From: Gammaproteobacteria bacterium
Lineage (GTDB): Bacteria; Pseudomonadota; Gammaproteobacteria; JAJFKO01
Length of the DNA: 64,000 bases
Assembly (NCBI GenBank): GCA_021773175.1
Contig: JAJFKO010000010.1
Coordinates: 62,001-126,000 of the forward strand
Direction of reading: 5' to 3'
How positions within the stretch are numbered: position 1 is the first letter of the stretch; each line of letters begins with the position of its first letter. A program made the translations under genes and the position numbers. The notes under the pieces were generated by a model, which saw nothing but the letters and a program-made list of their open reading frames with translations, had not been told where the DNA came from and ran no database searches. Of the stretch, positions 38,884 to 49,082 are shown piece after piece.

Positions 38884-39495
38884 ATGTATACTGGGATAAC
38901 CCAAGGATTATTTCCTGTTGTGAATATGCAAATGCAACCTAATCTTTTAACGTATACAGTAAGACTTAATAATCAATTAATGCAAGGGCTGGTTATCGGC
39001 GCTAGTGTCAGCATCGATGGCGTTTGCCAAAGTGTACGCACTATTGAAAATAATGATGTCACTTTCGATGCAATGCAAGAAACCTTAGAAAAAACTACGC
39101 TAAGCGATATGTCTGAAGGATGTCTGGTCAGCGTTGAGCGCAGTGCTAAATTTGGTGATGAAATCGGTGGCCATGAAATGGCTGGGCATGTCAATGGTAC
39201 AGCAGAAGTTGCCGATATCATCGCAAGTGAAAACAACTTACAGCTTACAATTCGTTGTCCCAAAGACTGGATGAAATATATCTTACCGAAAGGTTTTATT
39301 GCTGTTGATGGTTCGAGCTTAACGGTGGGTGATACCGAAGAAGAAGGTCTATTCAATTTACATTTAATTCCTGAGACTGTTCGTGTAACTAACTTCGGTA
39401 ATAAGGAAGTTGGTGATCGCGTTAATATCGAATTAGATGCCAAAACTCGCACGATTGTTGATACCGTTGAACGTATTTTACAAGCTAGACTGTAA
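38884..39495 (+). CDS. ribE: riboflavin synthase alpha-chain family protein
   Basis: Riboflavin synthase dismutates two 6,7-dimethyl-8-ribityllumazines to riboflavin. The 203-residue protein has the two tandem lumazine-binding barrels: GASVSIDGVCQSV with KFGDEIGGHEMAGHV in the first, GFIAVDGSSLTVG with FNLHLIPETVRVTNFG in the second, and the end RTIVDTVERIL. The N-terminus is MYTGI rather than MFTGI; Phe2 is important in characterised enzymes. With DGVCQSV in place of NGxCLTV this could be a diverged paralog rather than the main enzyme. No FMN riboswitch is visible and no other rib gene is nearby. Confidence 0.88.
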   Translation: MYTGITQGLFPVVNMQMQPNLLTYTVRLNNQLMQGLVIGASVSIDGVCQSVRTIENNDVTFDAMQETLEKTTLSDMSEGCLVSVERSAKFGDEIGGHEMAGHVNGTAEVADIIASENNLQLTIRCPKDWMKYILPKGFIAVDGSSLTVGDTEEEGLFNLHLIPETVRVTNFGNKEVGDRVNIELDAKTRTIVDTVERILQARL

Positions 39496-39569
39496 AGAAT
39501 ATCTGTTTCTAGTAAGGGTGAACGAAGTTTTCCGATTAAATTTGTTTATAAGATAGAGAATTCATCACG

Positions 39570-40274
39570 ATGATAAAAGCTGTAAAAATTGGTGCGTTGG
39601 TCGGCATGGGACCAAATTCAACTTCATTTTTTTACGATAAAGTCATTCAATATGCTCGACAACTTTATGGTGCAAAGCATGATAATGATTTTCCTTTTAT
39701 GGTAATGATTTCATTACCAACGCCATTCTCAGTAGAAGAAGAATTGAATCATGACGCAATGAAAAAAAGTTTATTGAAAGGCATAGAGACTTTGAATCAA
39801 TGTGATGTTGATTTTATTGTTATTCCTTGTAATGTTGTCCATCAATATTTTCCTGATATGCAGAAAGCTAGTAATAGTCCTATTATTAATATGGTTGACT
39901 TGGTTCTAGAAAGTTTATCTCTAAATCAAAATACCTCTACTGCTTTGATTACAACTGAGAGTACGGTCAGAGCCGATATATATCAATCAAGGCTATTAGA
40001 AGAAAACATTAATTTAGTTTATTCAGAGAGATTGCAAATAATGGTGAATAGCTTATTAAAAGAACTAAAAGCCGCGAGAATATCTGAGAGAGCTATACAA
40101 TTATGGAATCAGCTTTTTAGAAGCATTGTTAAAGATGGCGCTCATTCGGCAATCATAGCGTGTACCGATATTTCCCCGTGCCTTGAACTTCCAAGTGACA
40201 ATCTAAAGTTTATAGATTCAGTCGATTTACTGGCTAAAGCAACGATTTTAGAATATATGCAACGAATAGCGTGA
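39570..40274 (+). CDS. aspartate/glutamate racemase family protein
   Basis: This 234-residue cofactor-independent racemase has IGALVGMGPNSTSFFYDKV at the start and two catalytic cysteines in IVIPCNVVHQYFP and IIACTDISPCLE. The wording (GPxST..FY, PCN, CTD) is that of the broad-specificity Asp/Glu racemase (RacX/YgeA-like) group. It may make D-amino acids for wall or biofilm functions; the specificity is not clear. It is a single gene between ribE and trxB, in the place where cydCD/lrp stand in E. coli, and ends with a good terminator. Confidence 0.9.
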   Translation: MIKAVKIGALVGMGPNSTSFFYDKVIQYARQLYGAKHDNDFPFMVMISLPTPFSVEEELNHDAMKKSLLKGIETLNQCDVDFIVIPCNVVHQYFPDMQKASNSPIINMVDLVLESLSLNQNTSTALITTESTVRADIYQSRLLEENINLVYSERLQIMVNSLLKELKAARISERAIQLWNQLFRSIVKDGAHSAIIACTDISPCLELPSDNLKFIDSVDLLAKATILEYMQRIA

Positions 40275-40315
40275 CCTAAATTTATTACTTTTATTTCAAT
40301 GGGTTATGAGATTTT

Positions 40316-40355
40316 ATGTAAGTTCCCAAGTTGTAGTTGGAAACTTACATTTTTC
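40316..40355 (+). terminator. Rho-independent terminator after racemase gene
   Basis: ATGTAAGTTCCCAA (40316-40329) pairs with TTGGAAACTTACAT (40337-40350) with one mismatch and is followed by a TTTTT run. Confidence 0.8.
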
Positions 40356-40393
40356 AGCAGGATGTTTTCGGCAAGCCACTGTATTTAAATGAA

Positions 40394-41515
<1,122 letters not shown>

Positions 41516-41574
41516 TCAATTACAAGGGCTTTCGCTATAATATGGCCAGTCATTAACAAGGGAAGCAGTTAATA

Positions 41575-43959
41575 GTGGCAAAAAATACACAAAAAATTCA
41601 ACAAAGCTCGCGTTCTATGTCAGAAGGATTTAGCCAGCGTTTACGCGAAGGTGTGTTCATACTTAGTTCAGCTCTTAGTATATTTCTTTTAATAGCTTTA
41701 GTGACGTTTCACAATAGTGACCCCAGCTGGTCGCAAAGTGGTTGGACGGATCATGTTTCGAATGCTGGTGGTATTGTTGGTGCTTGGTTCTCAGATATCT
41801 TTTTATATTTCTTTGGTTACATCGCGTATATTTTTCCGGTAGGGGTTGCTTATGGTGCTTGGAGTTATATGCGTCGTCAACGCGATACAGCAGAAGATAC
41901 TGCGCATGACTACTGGTTACTCGGTTTACGAATATTAGGTTTTATTTTAATTGTATTAGCTGCCGATGGATTGGTGAGCTTGCATGGTTTTGCTAATAAT
42001 GGTTATTTACCTTTTGATTCAGGTGGTATTACTGGCGATGTTGTGCAGCAAGGTTTAGTTGCAACCTTTAATGTCTTTGGTTCTTCGGTTGTATTACTTG
42101 CTTTATTATTAGCTGGTATAACATTATTTACCGGTTTATCTTGGTTGAGTTTATTAGAGCTAACAGGCAAACTTTCTCAAAAGCTGGGTTTAAAATTTTG
42201 GCGTTACAGTCGCCGTCTCTGGCAAAAATCATCTGAGAATCGTGCTGAACGTAAAGCATTACGCGAAGAACAAAATCAAGTTGCAGGAAACGAACTGCAT
42301 ATATCTGTGCCAACTGCAGATGAAAAATTACGAGTCACCAAACAACAAATGCAAGCGGCGAAACCTGTAGTCCATATGCCGATAGCAAAGCCAAAACCAC
42401 AATTACAAGATCTTGCGCCAAAGAAACCCGCAATGAAATCTGCTCCAGCAACTATTAAACCGATTAAGCCAGGTGAAATTCCATCATTAAGTATTTTGGA
42501 TCAACCCGTAAAAATTAATACTAAACAATTCTCTAGGGAAAAGCTCGAGCAATTATCGTGTGAAGTGGAAGCACGTTTAAAAGATTTTCGTATTGATGCT
42601 AAAGTTGTTGCAGTGCATCCAGGCCCTGTGATTACACGATTTGAATTACAACCAGCTCCAGGCGTCAAAGTTAGTAAGATTAGTGCTTTATCAAAAGACT
42701 TAGCACGTTCACTATCAACGGTAAGTGTGCGAATTGTTGAAGTTATTCCTGGGAAATCAGTCATCGGTTTAGAAATTCCAAATGATGACCGCGAATCAGT
42801 TTGCTTATATGAGGTATTACACTCCGAACAATTTGCTGCAGCTAAGTCTTCTTTAAGTCTTGGGTTAGGTAATGACATTGGTGGTCATCCCGTTGTTGTT
42901 GATTTGGCGAAGATGCCGCATTTATTAGTGGCAGGAACGACAGGTTCAGGTAAATCTGTTGGTGTTAATGCTATGTTACTAAGTTTATTATTTAAAGCCA
43001 CACCTGAAGACGTGCGCTTAATCATGATTGATCCAAAAATGTTGGAATTATCTATTTATGAAGGCATTCCACATTTGTTAGCGCCGGTAGTTACCGATAT
43101 GAAAGAAGCCGCTAGTGCGTTGCGTTGGTGTGTTGCTGAAATGGATCGTCGTTATCGCGTAATGGCAGCGGTTGGGGTGCGTAATCTTGCTGGCTATAAT
43201 AAGAAAGTTAAAGATGCGATTGCTGCGGGTCAACCGCTTAAAGATCCTCTCATCAAACCAGAGCCGGGTGAAGATGCGCCAGAATTAACAACCTTACCAT
43301 TTATTGTTGTCGTGGTTGATGAATTTGCCGATATGATTATGGTAGTAGGTAAAAAAGTGGAAGAGTTGATCGCGCGAATTGCACAGAAAGCGCGTGCTGC
43401 TGGTATTCATATGATCTTAGCAACACAACGTCCATCGGTTGATGTTATTACTGGTTTGATTAAATCAAATATTCCAACACGTATTTCGTTCCAAGTTTCA
43501 TCTCGAATTGATTCACGTACAGTACTGGATCAACAAGGTGCTGAGCAATTACTTGGCCAAGGTGATATGTTGTATTTACCTCCTGGCACCGGTGTACCTG
43601 TGCGAGTCCATGGTGCTTTTGTTGCCGATCATGAAGTGCATAACGTTGTCGATGCTTGGAAGCAAAGTAGTGAGCCTAATTATCTCGAAGAAATTCTTAA
43701 TTGTGAAAGCCCTGTTTCTGGAATTGATAGTGGCGGTGCTGAGGGTGAAGGCGGTGAGCAAGATGCTTTATACGATCAAGCTGTGCGCATTGTCACGGAA
43801 TCGAATCGTGCCTCAATATCATTAGTACAGCGACGCTTAAAGGTTGGTTACAATCGTGCCGCTCGTATGATTGAAGAAATGGAAGCCGCGGGTATTGTTT
43901 CTTCTATGGAGAATGGTAGTCGCGAAGTACTCGTTGCACCACCACCACCGATTGATTAA
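41575..43959 (+). CDS. ftsK: DNA translocase FtsK
   Basis: FtsK coordinates septation with chromosome dimer resolution. The 794-residue form has four N-terminal membrane helices (about 28-200), a fairly short charged/Pro linker (210-310), and the RecA-like motor with Walker [16 protein letters not shown] and Walker [14 protein letters not shown] winged-helix gamma domain ([36 protein letters not shown]) binds KOPS. The start is GTG with AAGGGAAG upstream. It is followed by lolA after 18 bp, the conserved order. Confidence 0.97.
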   Translation: MAKNTQKIQQSSRSMSEGFSQRLREGVFILSSALSIFLLIALVTFHNSDPSWSQSGWTDHVSNAGGIVGAWFSDIFLYFFGYIAYIFPVGVAYGAWSYMRRQRDTAEDTAHDYWLLGLRILGFILIVLAADGLVSLHGFANNGYLPFDSGGITGDVVQQGLVATFNVFGSSVVLLALLLAGITLFTGLSWLSLLELTGKLSQKLGLKFWRYSRRLWQKSSENRAERKALREEQNQVAGNELHISVPTADEKLRVTKQQMQAAKPVVHMPIAKPKPQLQDLAPKKPAMKSAPATIKPIKPGEIPSLSILDQPVKINTKQFSREKLEQLSCEVEARLKDFRIDAKVVAVHPGPVITRFELQPAPGVKVSKISALSKDLARSLSTVSVRIVEVIPGKSVIGLEIPNDDRESVCLYEVLHSEQFAAAKSSLSLGLGNDIGGHPVVVDLAKMPHLLVAGTTGSGKSVGVNAMLLSLLFKATPEDVRLIMIDPKMLELSIYEGIPHLLAPVVTDMKEAASALRWCVAEMDRRYRVMAAVGVRNLAGYNKKVKDAIAAGQPLKDPLIKPEPGEDAPELTTLPFIVVVVDEFADMIMVVGKKVEELIARIAQKARAAGIHMILATQRPSVDVITGLIKSNIPTRISFQVSSRIDSRTVLDQQGAEQLLGQGDMLYLPPGTGVPVRVHGAFVADHEVHNVVDAWKQSSEPNYLEEILNCESPVSGIDSGGAEGEGGEQDALYDQAVRIVTESNRASISLVQRRLKVGYNRAARMIEEMEAAGIVSSMENGSREVLVAPPPPID

Positions 43960-43977
43960 TGGTGATTAAGGACTGTT

Positions 43978-44610
43978 GTGTTATTTAAACGTATCATTAT
44001 AATTCTCTTCTTATTTATACCTGTGATCAGCTATGCTAATTCTGCTGCTGTTACGCAACTCGAGCATTACTTACAGAATACTCAGACTATGCAAGCGCAC
44101 TTTAAGCAAATTGTTAGCGACAGTGGTGGCACGGTAATGCAGAAAGTTCAAGGAGAAATATTTTTACAAAAGCCTGGTAAATTTCGCTGGCAGACGGTGG
44201 GGATGAACAGGCAATTAATTATTATCAATCTACAAAGAGTGTGGATTTATAATATTGATTTAAAACAAGTGACCACAAGACCTTTGCAAAAGAATAATGA
44301 CACCACACCAGCGGCATTATTGTCTGGTAAAACAAGTGATTTTGCTAAGCATTTTATTGTTAAAGTAAAACAAGCAGGAAATAAAGATCGGCTGGTCTGG
44401 TTTGATTTACAGCCTAAAAAACACAATGCGATGGTTAGCAATATGCGTATTGGTTTTCAACAAGGTGAAATTAAAAAGCTTGTTTTCCAAGATAGATTAC
44501 AACAGACCACAACCATTACTTTTTTCAATATCAAACTTAACCAACCGATTAACGAAAAGCAGTTCATTTTTCATATGCCTAAAGGCGTTGACGTTTTGCG
44601 CGAAAAGTAA
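43978..44610 (+). CDS. lolA: outer-membrane lipoprotein carrier LolA
   Basis: LolA carries lipoproteins through the periplasm from LolCDE to LolB. The 210-residue protein begins at GTG with AAGGA 5 bp upstream and has a signal peptide ending ISYA-NS. The mature part has QTMQAHFKQIV, GEIFLQKPGKFRWQT, WIYNIDLKQVTTRPL and the C-terminal FIFHMPKGVDVL, typical of LolA. It is directly downstream of ftsK as in E. coli, but rarA and serS, which normally follow, are absent and flagellar-type genes stand there instead. Confidence 0.95.
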   Translation: MLFKRIIIILFLFIPVISYANSAAVTQLEHYLQNTQTMQAHFKQIVSDSGGTVMQKVQGEIFLQKPGKFRWQTVGMNRQLIIINLQRVWIYNIDLKQVTTRPLQKNNDTTPAALLSGKTSDFAKHFIVKVKQAGNKDRLVWFDLQPKKHNAMVSNMRIGFQQGEIKKLVFQDRLQQTTTITFFNIKLNQPINEKQFIFHMPKGVDVLREK

Positions 44611-44697
44611 CCCCCTTTAATTTCTATAATATTCTAACCACTTAGATCTACCTATTAATTGTTATATAAAACAGCATCTTAAATGTCACCGTCAAGC

Positions 44698-44715
44698 TTG
44701 GCATAGTTCTTGCAT
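44698..44715 (+). promoter_or_regulatory. sigma-54 (RpoN) promoter for fliO-like/fliA
   Basis: TTGGCATAGTTCTTGCAT has the -24 GG (44700-44701) and -12 GC (44712-44713) with exactly 10 bp between them, matching TGGCAY-N5-TTGCW. It lies 33 bp before the FliO-like ATG. Sigma-54 with an enhancer-binding protein such as FleQ drives mid-class flagellar genes in many gammaproteobacteria. Confidence 0.82.
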
Positions 44716-44748
44716 GATATACCCTGACAAATACTCGGAGGGGGCGAC

Positions 44749-45189
44749 ATGAAAAAATTATTATTAATCAGTTTGGGATTACTCGTTTCAAGCCAAGCAA
44801 TGGCGGTAACCGGCAGTGTTGGTGAATCGTTTGGGCTTATTGACGCAGAAAGCATTGTCATTGCTGTGTTGTTAATTGCGTTATGTGTTGCGTTAGGTCT
44901 TTTCATTTATAAAAAATATCGCAATACAAAATTACAAATCCGTAGTGGTATCCGCGTTTTAGAATCTATGTCGTTATCAAAACACGAAACAATCTATTTA
45001 TTAGAAGTTGATAACCGAAGGGTCTTAATGGCTAGCAGTGATGGCAAACTAAGTAAAATACATGCCTATGAAAAAGATGAACTATGTGAGATTCAGCCGC
45101 TTGAGAAAGTATCGACACAAGCTCATTCAGAACATGTTGAGATAGGCAATATTAATAAATTTTCAAAGCAGGGGATAACTGCACATTAA
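44749..45189 (+). CDS. fliO: FliO-like flagellar export membrane protein
   Basis: This 146-residue protein has a signal peptide (MKKLLLISLGLLVSSQAMA) and one membrane helix (about residues 36-54). The cytoplasmic part IRSGIRVLESMSLSKHETIYLLEVDNRRVLMASSDGKL reads like the FliO core (hydrophobic strand, Leu-Val-Glu-Val-x-x-R, LLG-like). FliO assists assembly of the FliPQR export gate. GGAGGGGG precedes the ATG. It is driven by a sigma-54 promoter and followed by fliA after 47 bp. Its usual partners fliMNPQR are not here. Identification rests on pattern and context; another small envelope protein is possible. Confidence 0.68.
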   Translation: MKKLLLISLGLLVSSQAMAVTGSVGESFGLIDAESIVIAVLLIALCVALGLFIYKKYRNTKLQIRSGIRVLESMSLSKHETIYLLEVDNRRVLMASSDGKLSKIHAYEKDELCEIQPLEKVSTQAHSEHVEIGNINKFSKQGITAH

Positions 45190-45236
45190 CTATAAGAAAA
45201 TAATAAAGTTCATAAGAACTTATTGGGGGTTAAATC

Positions 45237-45968
45237 ATGGATATTATATTAGAAGAGCCGAGAATAAAGAATAAAATTAATGCCTCGATTGAGGTGAATG
45301 ACATGGTATTGCAACATGCAACCTTGGTTCGTAGAGTTGCTAGTAAAGTTATCTGTTATTTACCCGACGGCATGCAGTTTGATGATGTCGTACAGACAGG
45401 TATGATAGGTTTAATTGAAGCGGCAAAACAATTTGATGCGACTAAAGGTGCTAGCTTTACAACTTATGCAAGCATTCGTATTCGTGGCAAGATTTTAGAT
45501 GAATTACGTAAGCTTGATTGGATGCCACGATCCGTGCAGCATAACTATCATAAAGTTACGGAAGCTGAACGACGTGTTGTTAAAGATAAAGGGCGAGAAG
45601 CAAGCGCTACTGAAATTGCTGCTGAGTTAGAGATTGGTCTTGATGAATATCAAACAATGCAACGCGATTTTCAAAGTGGAAAGTTTAGTGCTTTTGATGA
45701 AATAGAGGAAGTTGTCAATCATGATTGCATGTACTTTTCTGCTAAAGTTGGTACACCACATCATGATGCACAGAATGCTGATGCAGGTTATTGTCTTATT
45801 GCGGCCATTAAAGCCTTACCAGAACGTGAGCGTAGGGTTTTAGAATATTACTATCGTGATGATATGAATTTGAGAGAGACAGCTAAAGAAATGGGGATTT
45901 GTGAATCACGTGTTTGTCAGATTCATAGTGATGCAGTGAAGCATTTAAAGGCTAAATTTTTGGATTAA
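45237..45968 (+). CDS. fliA: flagellar sigma factor sigma-28
   Basis: FliA directs RNA polymerase to late flagellar/chemotaxis promoters. The 243-residue protein has region 2 (QFDDVVQTGMIGLIEAAKQFD, ASFTTYASIRIRGKILDELRKLDWMPRSV, the sigma-28 hallmark), region 3 (ASATEIAAELEI), and region 4 (ALPERERRVLEYYYRDDMNLRETAKEMGICESRVCQIHSDAVKHL). GGGGG lies 11 bp before the ATG. No anti-sigma factor FlgM, motility gene or obvious sigma-28 promoter appears in the window, so its regulon lies elsewhere. A hairpin terminator follows. Confidence 0.93.
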   Translation: MDIILEEPRIKNKINASIEVNDMVLQHATLVRRVASKVICYLPDGMQFDDVVQTGMIGLIEAAKQFDATKGASFTTYASIRIRGKILDELRKLDWMPRSVQHNYHKVTEAERRVVKDKGREASATEIAAELEIGLDEYQTMQRDFQSGKFSAFDEIEEVVNHDCMYFSAKVGTPHHDAQNADAGYCLIAAIKALPERERRVLEYYYRDDMNLRETAKEMGICESRVCQIHSDAVKHLKAKFLD

Positions 45969-46010
45969 TTAAATTCAACATAACAGCAAAGATTTCCTTA
46001 CTACCTGTTG

Positions 46011-46042
46011 TTAAACGCCACGATTTCGTTCGTGGCGTTTAA
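46011..46042 (+). terminator. hairpin terminator after fliA
   Basis: TTAAACGCCACGA (46011-46023) pairs with TCGTGGCGTTTAA (46030-46042) around TTTCGT, followed by TGATTTTA. Confidence 0.75.
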
Positions 46043-46082
46043 TGATTTTACCTGGTTGTTCATAGTCGTCTGTTATTAACTA

Positions 46083-46098
46083 ATTTATCGTAAGCCCT
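46083..46098. repeat. partial family A repeat end
   Basis: ATTTATCGTAAGCCCT matches the right end of the repeat at 21136-21225. No matching left arm is evident. It lies between fliA and tRNA-Lys. Confidence 0.45.
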
Positions 46099-46152
46099 GT
46101 AGTTAATAAACACGGTTATTCGCAATAAAAAAGAGAATAGCGAATAAAGCAT

Positions 46153-46182
46153 TTGATTTTCTCTCCAAGCTGTATTTATAAT
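46153..46182 (+). promoter_or_regulatory. tRNA-Lys promoter
   Basis: TTGATT (46153-46158), 18-bp spacer and a perfect TATAAT (46177-46182), 8 bp before the tRNA. Confidence 0.65.
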
Positions 46183-46190
46183 TCCAGTTC

Positions 46191-46266
46191 GGGCCATTAG
46201 CTCAGTTGGTAGAGCAGCAGACTCTTAATCTGACGGTCATAGGTTCGACCCCTATATGGCCCACCA
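46191..46266 (+). tRNA. tRNA-Lys(CTT)
   Basis: The 76-nt cloverleaf has acceptor GGGCCAT pairing with ATGGCCC, discriminator A and encoded CCA. The D-arm is GCTCAGTTGGTAGAGC, the anticodon stem-loop CAGA-CTCTTAA-TCTG gives anticodon CTT, and the T-arm is ATAGGTTCGACCCCTAT. It decodes AAG. It stands alone with its own promoter; no integrase or duplicate 3' end is seen next to it. Confidence 0.95.
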
Positions 46267-46432
46267 AACAATGAAAGTGCATGAAGAATAAATAGGTCTT
46301 TTCTAAATTGGGAGGGCTTATGAGCATCGGGTTTCAATGTGTATAATCTATTGTAATATCAGTTGGTTATACATTAACTGCGTTTTACTTTTAAACTGCA
46401 CACCTCACATCTGAATAAATTATAAAGCCTAA
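46267..46432. other. intergenic, nothing recognised
   Basis: AT-rich sequence between tRNA-Lys and the end of the NTF2-like gene; no promoter, repeat or open frame could be supported. Confidence 0.3.
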
Positions 46433-46861
46433 TCACAATTTTAAGGATGCAGAGTCTGGTAGCAAGTGATGGAATGTATTCATATATAAAATAAACTTCA
46501 ACTTACCAGATGCTGTGCGCTCCAGTATCCAATCTTCGCCAACAACAGATTTAATAATATTAGGCTTAGCTTGGTTAGGATTCTCTGCTTGCCAATAAAC
46601 AGTACCAATGGCTCGTACACGCTCAGGCTGTTCACAAAGTGGCATTAGATTAAATTCACTGAATTCATGAAGTTCATTAATCCATTGTAAATGTAGTTGG
46701 TAATGTTCTTCGCAATTAAAGGTTACACCGCTCGGCATAACAACAATACGCGAATTAGGATCTAAAAAGAACTTAGCTTGTTCGGCTGCTGTACCTCCAG
46801 ACATAACGGTATTAAACCATCTAGTTCCATGATCAATTACTTCGTCTAATGTAATAGGCAT
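46433..46861 (-). CDS. SnoaL/NTF2-like small protein
   Basis: This 142-residue protein resembles the NTF2-like (SnoaL) cone fold: helical start (LDEVIDHGTRWFNTVM), then FFLDPNSRIVVMPSG, and long strands at the end (RAIGTVYWQAENP, DWILERTASGKLKFILYMN). Members act as small enzymes, isomerases or binding modules. It starts 18 bp after the threonine-dehydratase-like gene on the same strand, so the two are likely cotranscribed. A link to amino-acid metabolism is inference; no catalytic residues are certain. Confidence 0.6.
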   Translation of the reverse strand: MPITLDEVIDHGTRWFNTVMSGGTAAEQAKFFLDPNSRIVVMPSGVTFNCEEHYQLHLQWINELHEFSEFNLMPLCEQPERVRAIGTVYWQAENPNQAKPNIIKSVVGEDWILERTASGKLKFILYMNTFHHLLPDSASLKL

Positions 46862-46879
46862 AAATGTTCCTTATTATTG

Positions 46880-47839
46880 CTAGTTTGTTAATATTGATTT
46901 TAAAGTACCGGTACTAATATTCGCACCACTTAAGATAACAACAACATTCTTACCATGAAATTGTTCGGCATTTTTAAATAATGCCGCAATGGCAACACCA
47001 GCACTTCCTTCTACTAACATATGTTGTGCTTCAATTAGTGATATAATAGCATCTTTAATCTCTTGTTCTGATGCTAGAATATAGTCATTAACATAGCGTT
47101 GACAGACATCAAAAGTAATTGCTTCGGGCTCTATGCCGCCTGCAGTAGCATCAGAAAGAGTAGGGAATGTCTTCATCTCAATTATTTTGCCAGCTTTGAT
47201 TGATTCAGCCATGACGGGAGAATTTGCTGGTAAACAGCCTATAACTTGTGTCTGTGGTGATACGGCCTTTATATAACCGGCAATCCCTGAAATCAAACCA
47301 CCGCCACCAATAGGTACTAATATCGCATCAATTTTATCGAGTTGATGAGCAAGTTCTAATGCTATGGTGCCTTGGCCGGCAATGACTTGTGGATCATTAT
47401 AAGGTGAGACGTAGTACATGTTATGTTGTTTGGCATATTCACGCGCGTACAATTCAGTTTGCATGCAATCAGTTGCATAAAATTCAACAGGGATATCGTA
47501 ATTGCGAATATTATTTACTTTGGTTGATGATGCGTTTTCTGGAACAAAGACGATACCTGGAAGCTTTAATTTATTTAGGCCAAAGGCGACAGCTGCGCCA
47601 TGATTGCCAGATGAAGCGGTTACGATGCCTGCTTGTTTTTGTGCCGCAGTTAATGATAATAATTTATTAAACGCGCCGCGGACTTTGAAAGCGCCGGTGT
47701 ATTGAAGATTTTCACACTTCAGATAAACATTGGTATTGGTTCGCTTGCTTAAAGCTAATGAAAAGTCTAGCGGCGTTTCACGTATGTGTGGCCGAATTCG
47801 ATTCTCAGCAAGAGATATTTCATCTTTGAAATCTATCAT
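46880..47839 (-). CDS. threonine/serine dehydratase-like PLP enzyme
   Basis: This 319-residue fold-type II PLP enzyme has the PLP-lysine motif GAFKVRGA (Lys in YTGAFKVRG, about residue 53), the ASSGNHGAAVAFG substrate loop and the glycine loop IPIGGGGLISGIAG (as VPIGGGGLISG). The C-terminal regulatory ACT-like domain of biosynthetic IlvA is absent, so it resembles catabolic TdcB or hydroxyaspartate/serine dehydratases. Likely reaction: deamination of a beta-hydroxy amino acid to a 2-oxo acid. It is upstream of an NTF2-like gene in the same unit and divergent from a hydrolase. Confidence 0.9.
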   Translation of the reverse strand: MIDFKDEISLAENRIRPHIRETPLDFSLALSKRTNTNVYLKCENLQYTGAFKVRGAFNKLLSLTAAQKQAGIVTASSGNHGAAVAFGLNKLKLPGIVFVPENASSTKVNNIRNYDIPVEFYATDCMQTELYAREYAKQHNMYYVSPYNDPQVIAGQGTIALELAHQLDKIDAILVPIGGGGLISGIAGYIKAVSPQTQVIGCLPANSPVMAESIKAGKIIEMKTFPTLSDATAGGIEPEAITFDVCQRYVNDYILASEQEIKDAIISLIEAQHMLVEGSAGVAIAALFKNAEQFHGKNVVVILSGANISTGTLKSILTN

Positions 47840-47993
47840 GGCTAATACTCCCGTCTGGGCAAAATACTTTTTTTAAGATACTAACTTCGTAGAGTATATT
47901 AGCTTTTACTGTAAAACTGTAATCATTTAAATGCATTGTTCCATGATTTAAGCTATATTTCTTTAGTGTATAACACCCGCTAAAGAGATGATT

Positions 47994-48725
47994 ATGGATA
48001 AATCCTCAACAACGAAACAGTCACTAGTTATGCTTCATGGTTGGTGCGGCTCCGCCGATGATTTTGCACCGCAAAAGCAATATTTTCAGGATCAATATGA
48101 TGTTTTAATTCCAAACTGGATGGATTTAATTGCTGGAAATATATTAAATGATGAGAATATTTTTGAGAAAGCCGCCGAGACACTCTCTGAATGGATACAA
48201 AGCCAGACTAATCAATCTCCAATTTTAATAGGCCACAGTCTAGGTGGGATTTTAGCGTTACATTTAGCAGTTAATTATAATGTGAAGACTAACGGTATTA
48301 TTGTGCTTGATAGTTCCTTACCATTATCTGTTGATCGTATTGCTGCATACAAGTCTCTGGCACAGAAACTCATGCGGAAGCTTGATAAAAAGATCGTGCT
48401 AGATGTTATTAATGAATATTATGTTTCTAAATACGATAATCTTAAAATTATGCAGCCTGTAGTCGAAGGCATGTTACAACGTGTTAATTTTAACTGGGCA
48501 AGAATGATGGACCATGCAGCGGACGTTGATACTGTTCAATTACTTCAGTCTTATAAAGCGCCTCTGCTTTATATCGGTTCTAGTCAGCCATTAGGTGATT
48601 TTCATTTAATACAAAAATATATGTCGCATGCGATGTTCGCACAAGTTGTTTGCTCAGGTCATTTCATCCAGCTCAATGCGGCAAAGCAAGTGAATGCTAT
48701 GTTAGCGCAGATAATAATGCGCTAG
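47994..48725 (+). CDS. alpha/beta hydrolase
   Basis: This protein of about 243 aa has oxyanion-region VMLHGWCGSADDF, nucleophile elbow GHSLGG (Ser in ILIGHSLGGILAL), a possible Asp in YIGSSQPLGD, and the final His in VVCSGHFIQLNAA. The fold is that of small esterases or lipases; the substrate is unknown. The start at 47994 has AAAGAG 6 bp upstream; an ATG at 47988 is also in frame. It is divergent from the dehydratase gene. Confidence 0.85.
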   Translation: MDKSSTTKQSLVMLHGWCGSADDFAPQKQYFQDQYDVLIPNWMDLIAGNILNDENIFEKAAETLSEWIQSQTNQSPILIGHSLGGILALHLAVNYNVKTNGIIVLDSSLPLSVDRIAAYKSLAQKLMRKLDKKIVLDVINEYYVSKYDNLKIMQPVVEGMLQRVNFNWARMMDHAADVDTVQLLQSYKAPLLYIGSSQPLGDFHLIQKYMSHAMFAQVVCSGHFIQLNAAKQVNAMLAQIIMR

Positions 48726-48806
48726 ATATTTGAACTGTCTATATCCATGTTCGCTAGAACCTAATATGGCAACTTAAATGTTAAAAACTACGATAAAACA
48801 TAAGCA

Positions 48807-49082
48807 ATGAATAAATCAGTTAAAGCTGCTAATCTCAGAATGTTACAAATTGTAGCGAAACAACTTGGAACTTCATGTGAAGAGGTTGTATTTTTAGGAG
48901 GGAGTACCATAGCGCTATTTATTACGGATCCCGCATCTCCTGATGTGCGTTATATACTTGATGTCGATTGTATTGTAGATGTGATTTCATTAAACCAATA
49001 TCATTATGGAAGCATAGCTGATGGTCGTATTAATATTTTGTTAAAAAAAGTAGAGATGATTGCTCTGTGCAATAATTCATAA
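48807..49082 (+). pseudogene. truncated AbiEii-like nucleotidyltransferase
   Basis: This 91-residue frame starts like the AbiEii/nucleotidyltransferase family: helix, then VVFLGGSTIALFITDPASPDVRYILDVDCIVDV (GGS strand and the D-x-D metal site). After NQYH it jumps to GSIADGRINILLKK, which resembles a much later part of such proteins (DGR box). An internal in-frame deletion is the simplest explanation. The full family is about 200-300 aa. No partner AbiEi gene is seen. It is probably inactive, though a small product is possible. Confidence 0.6.

Noticed and set aside
45190-45236. Sigma-28 promoter before fliA (TAAAGTTC)
   Set aside because: Only the -35-like half is present; no GCCGATAA-type -10 at the proper distance.
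46191-46266. Integration site at tRNA-Lys
   Set aside because: No integrase, no duplicated 3' end and no foreign gene block directly downstream.
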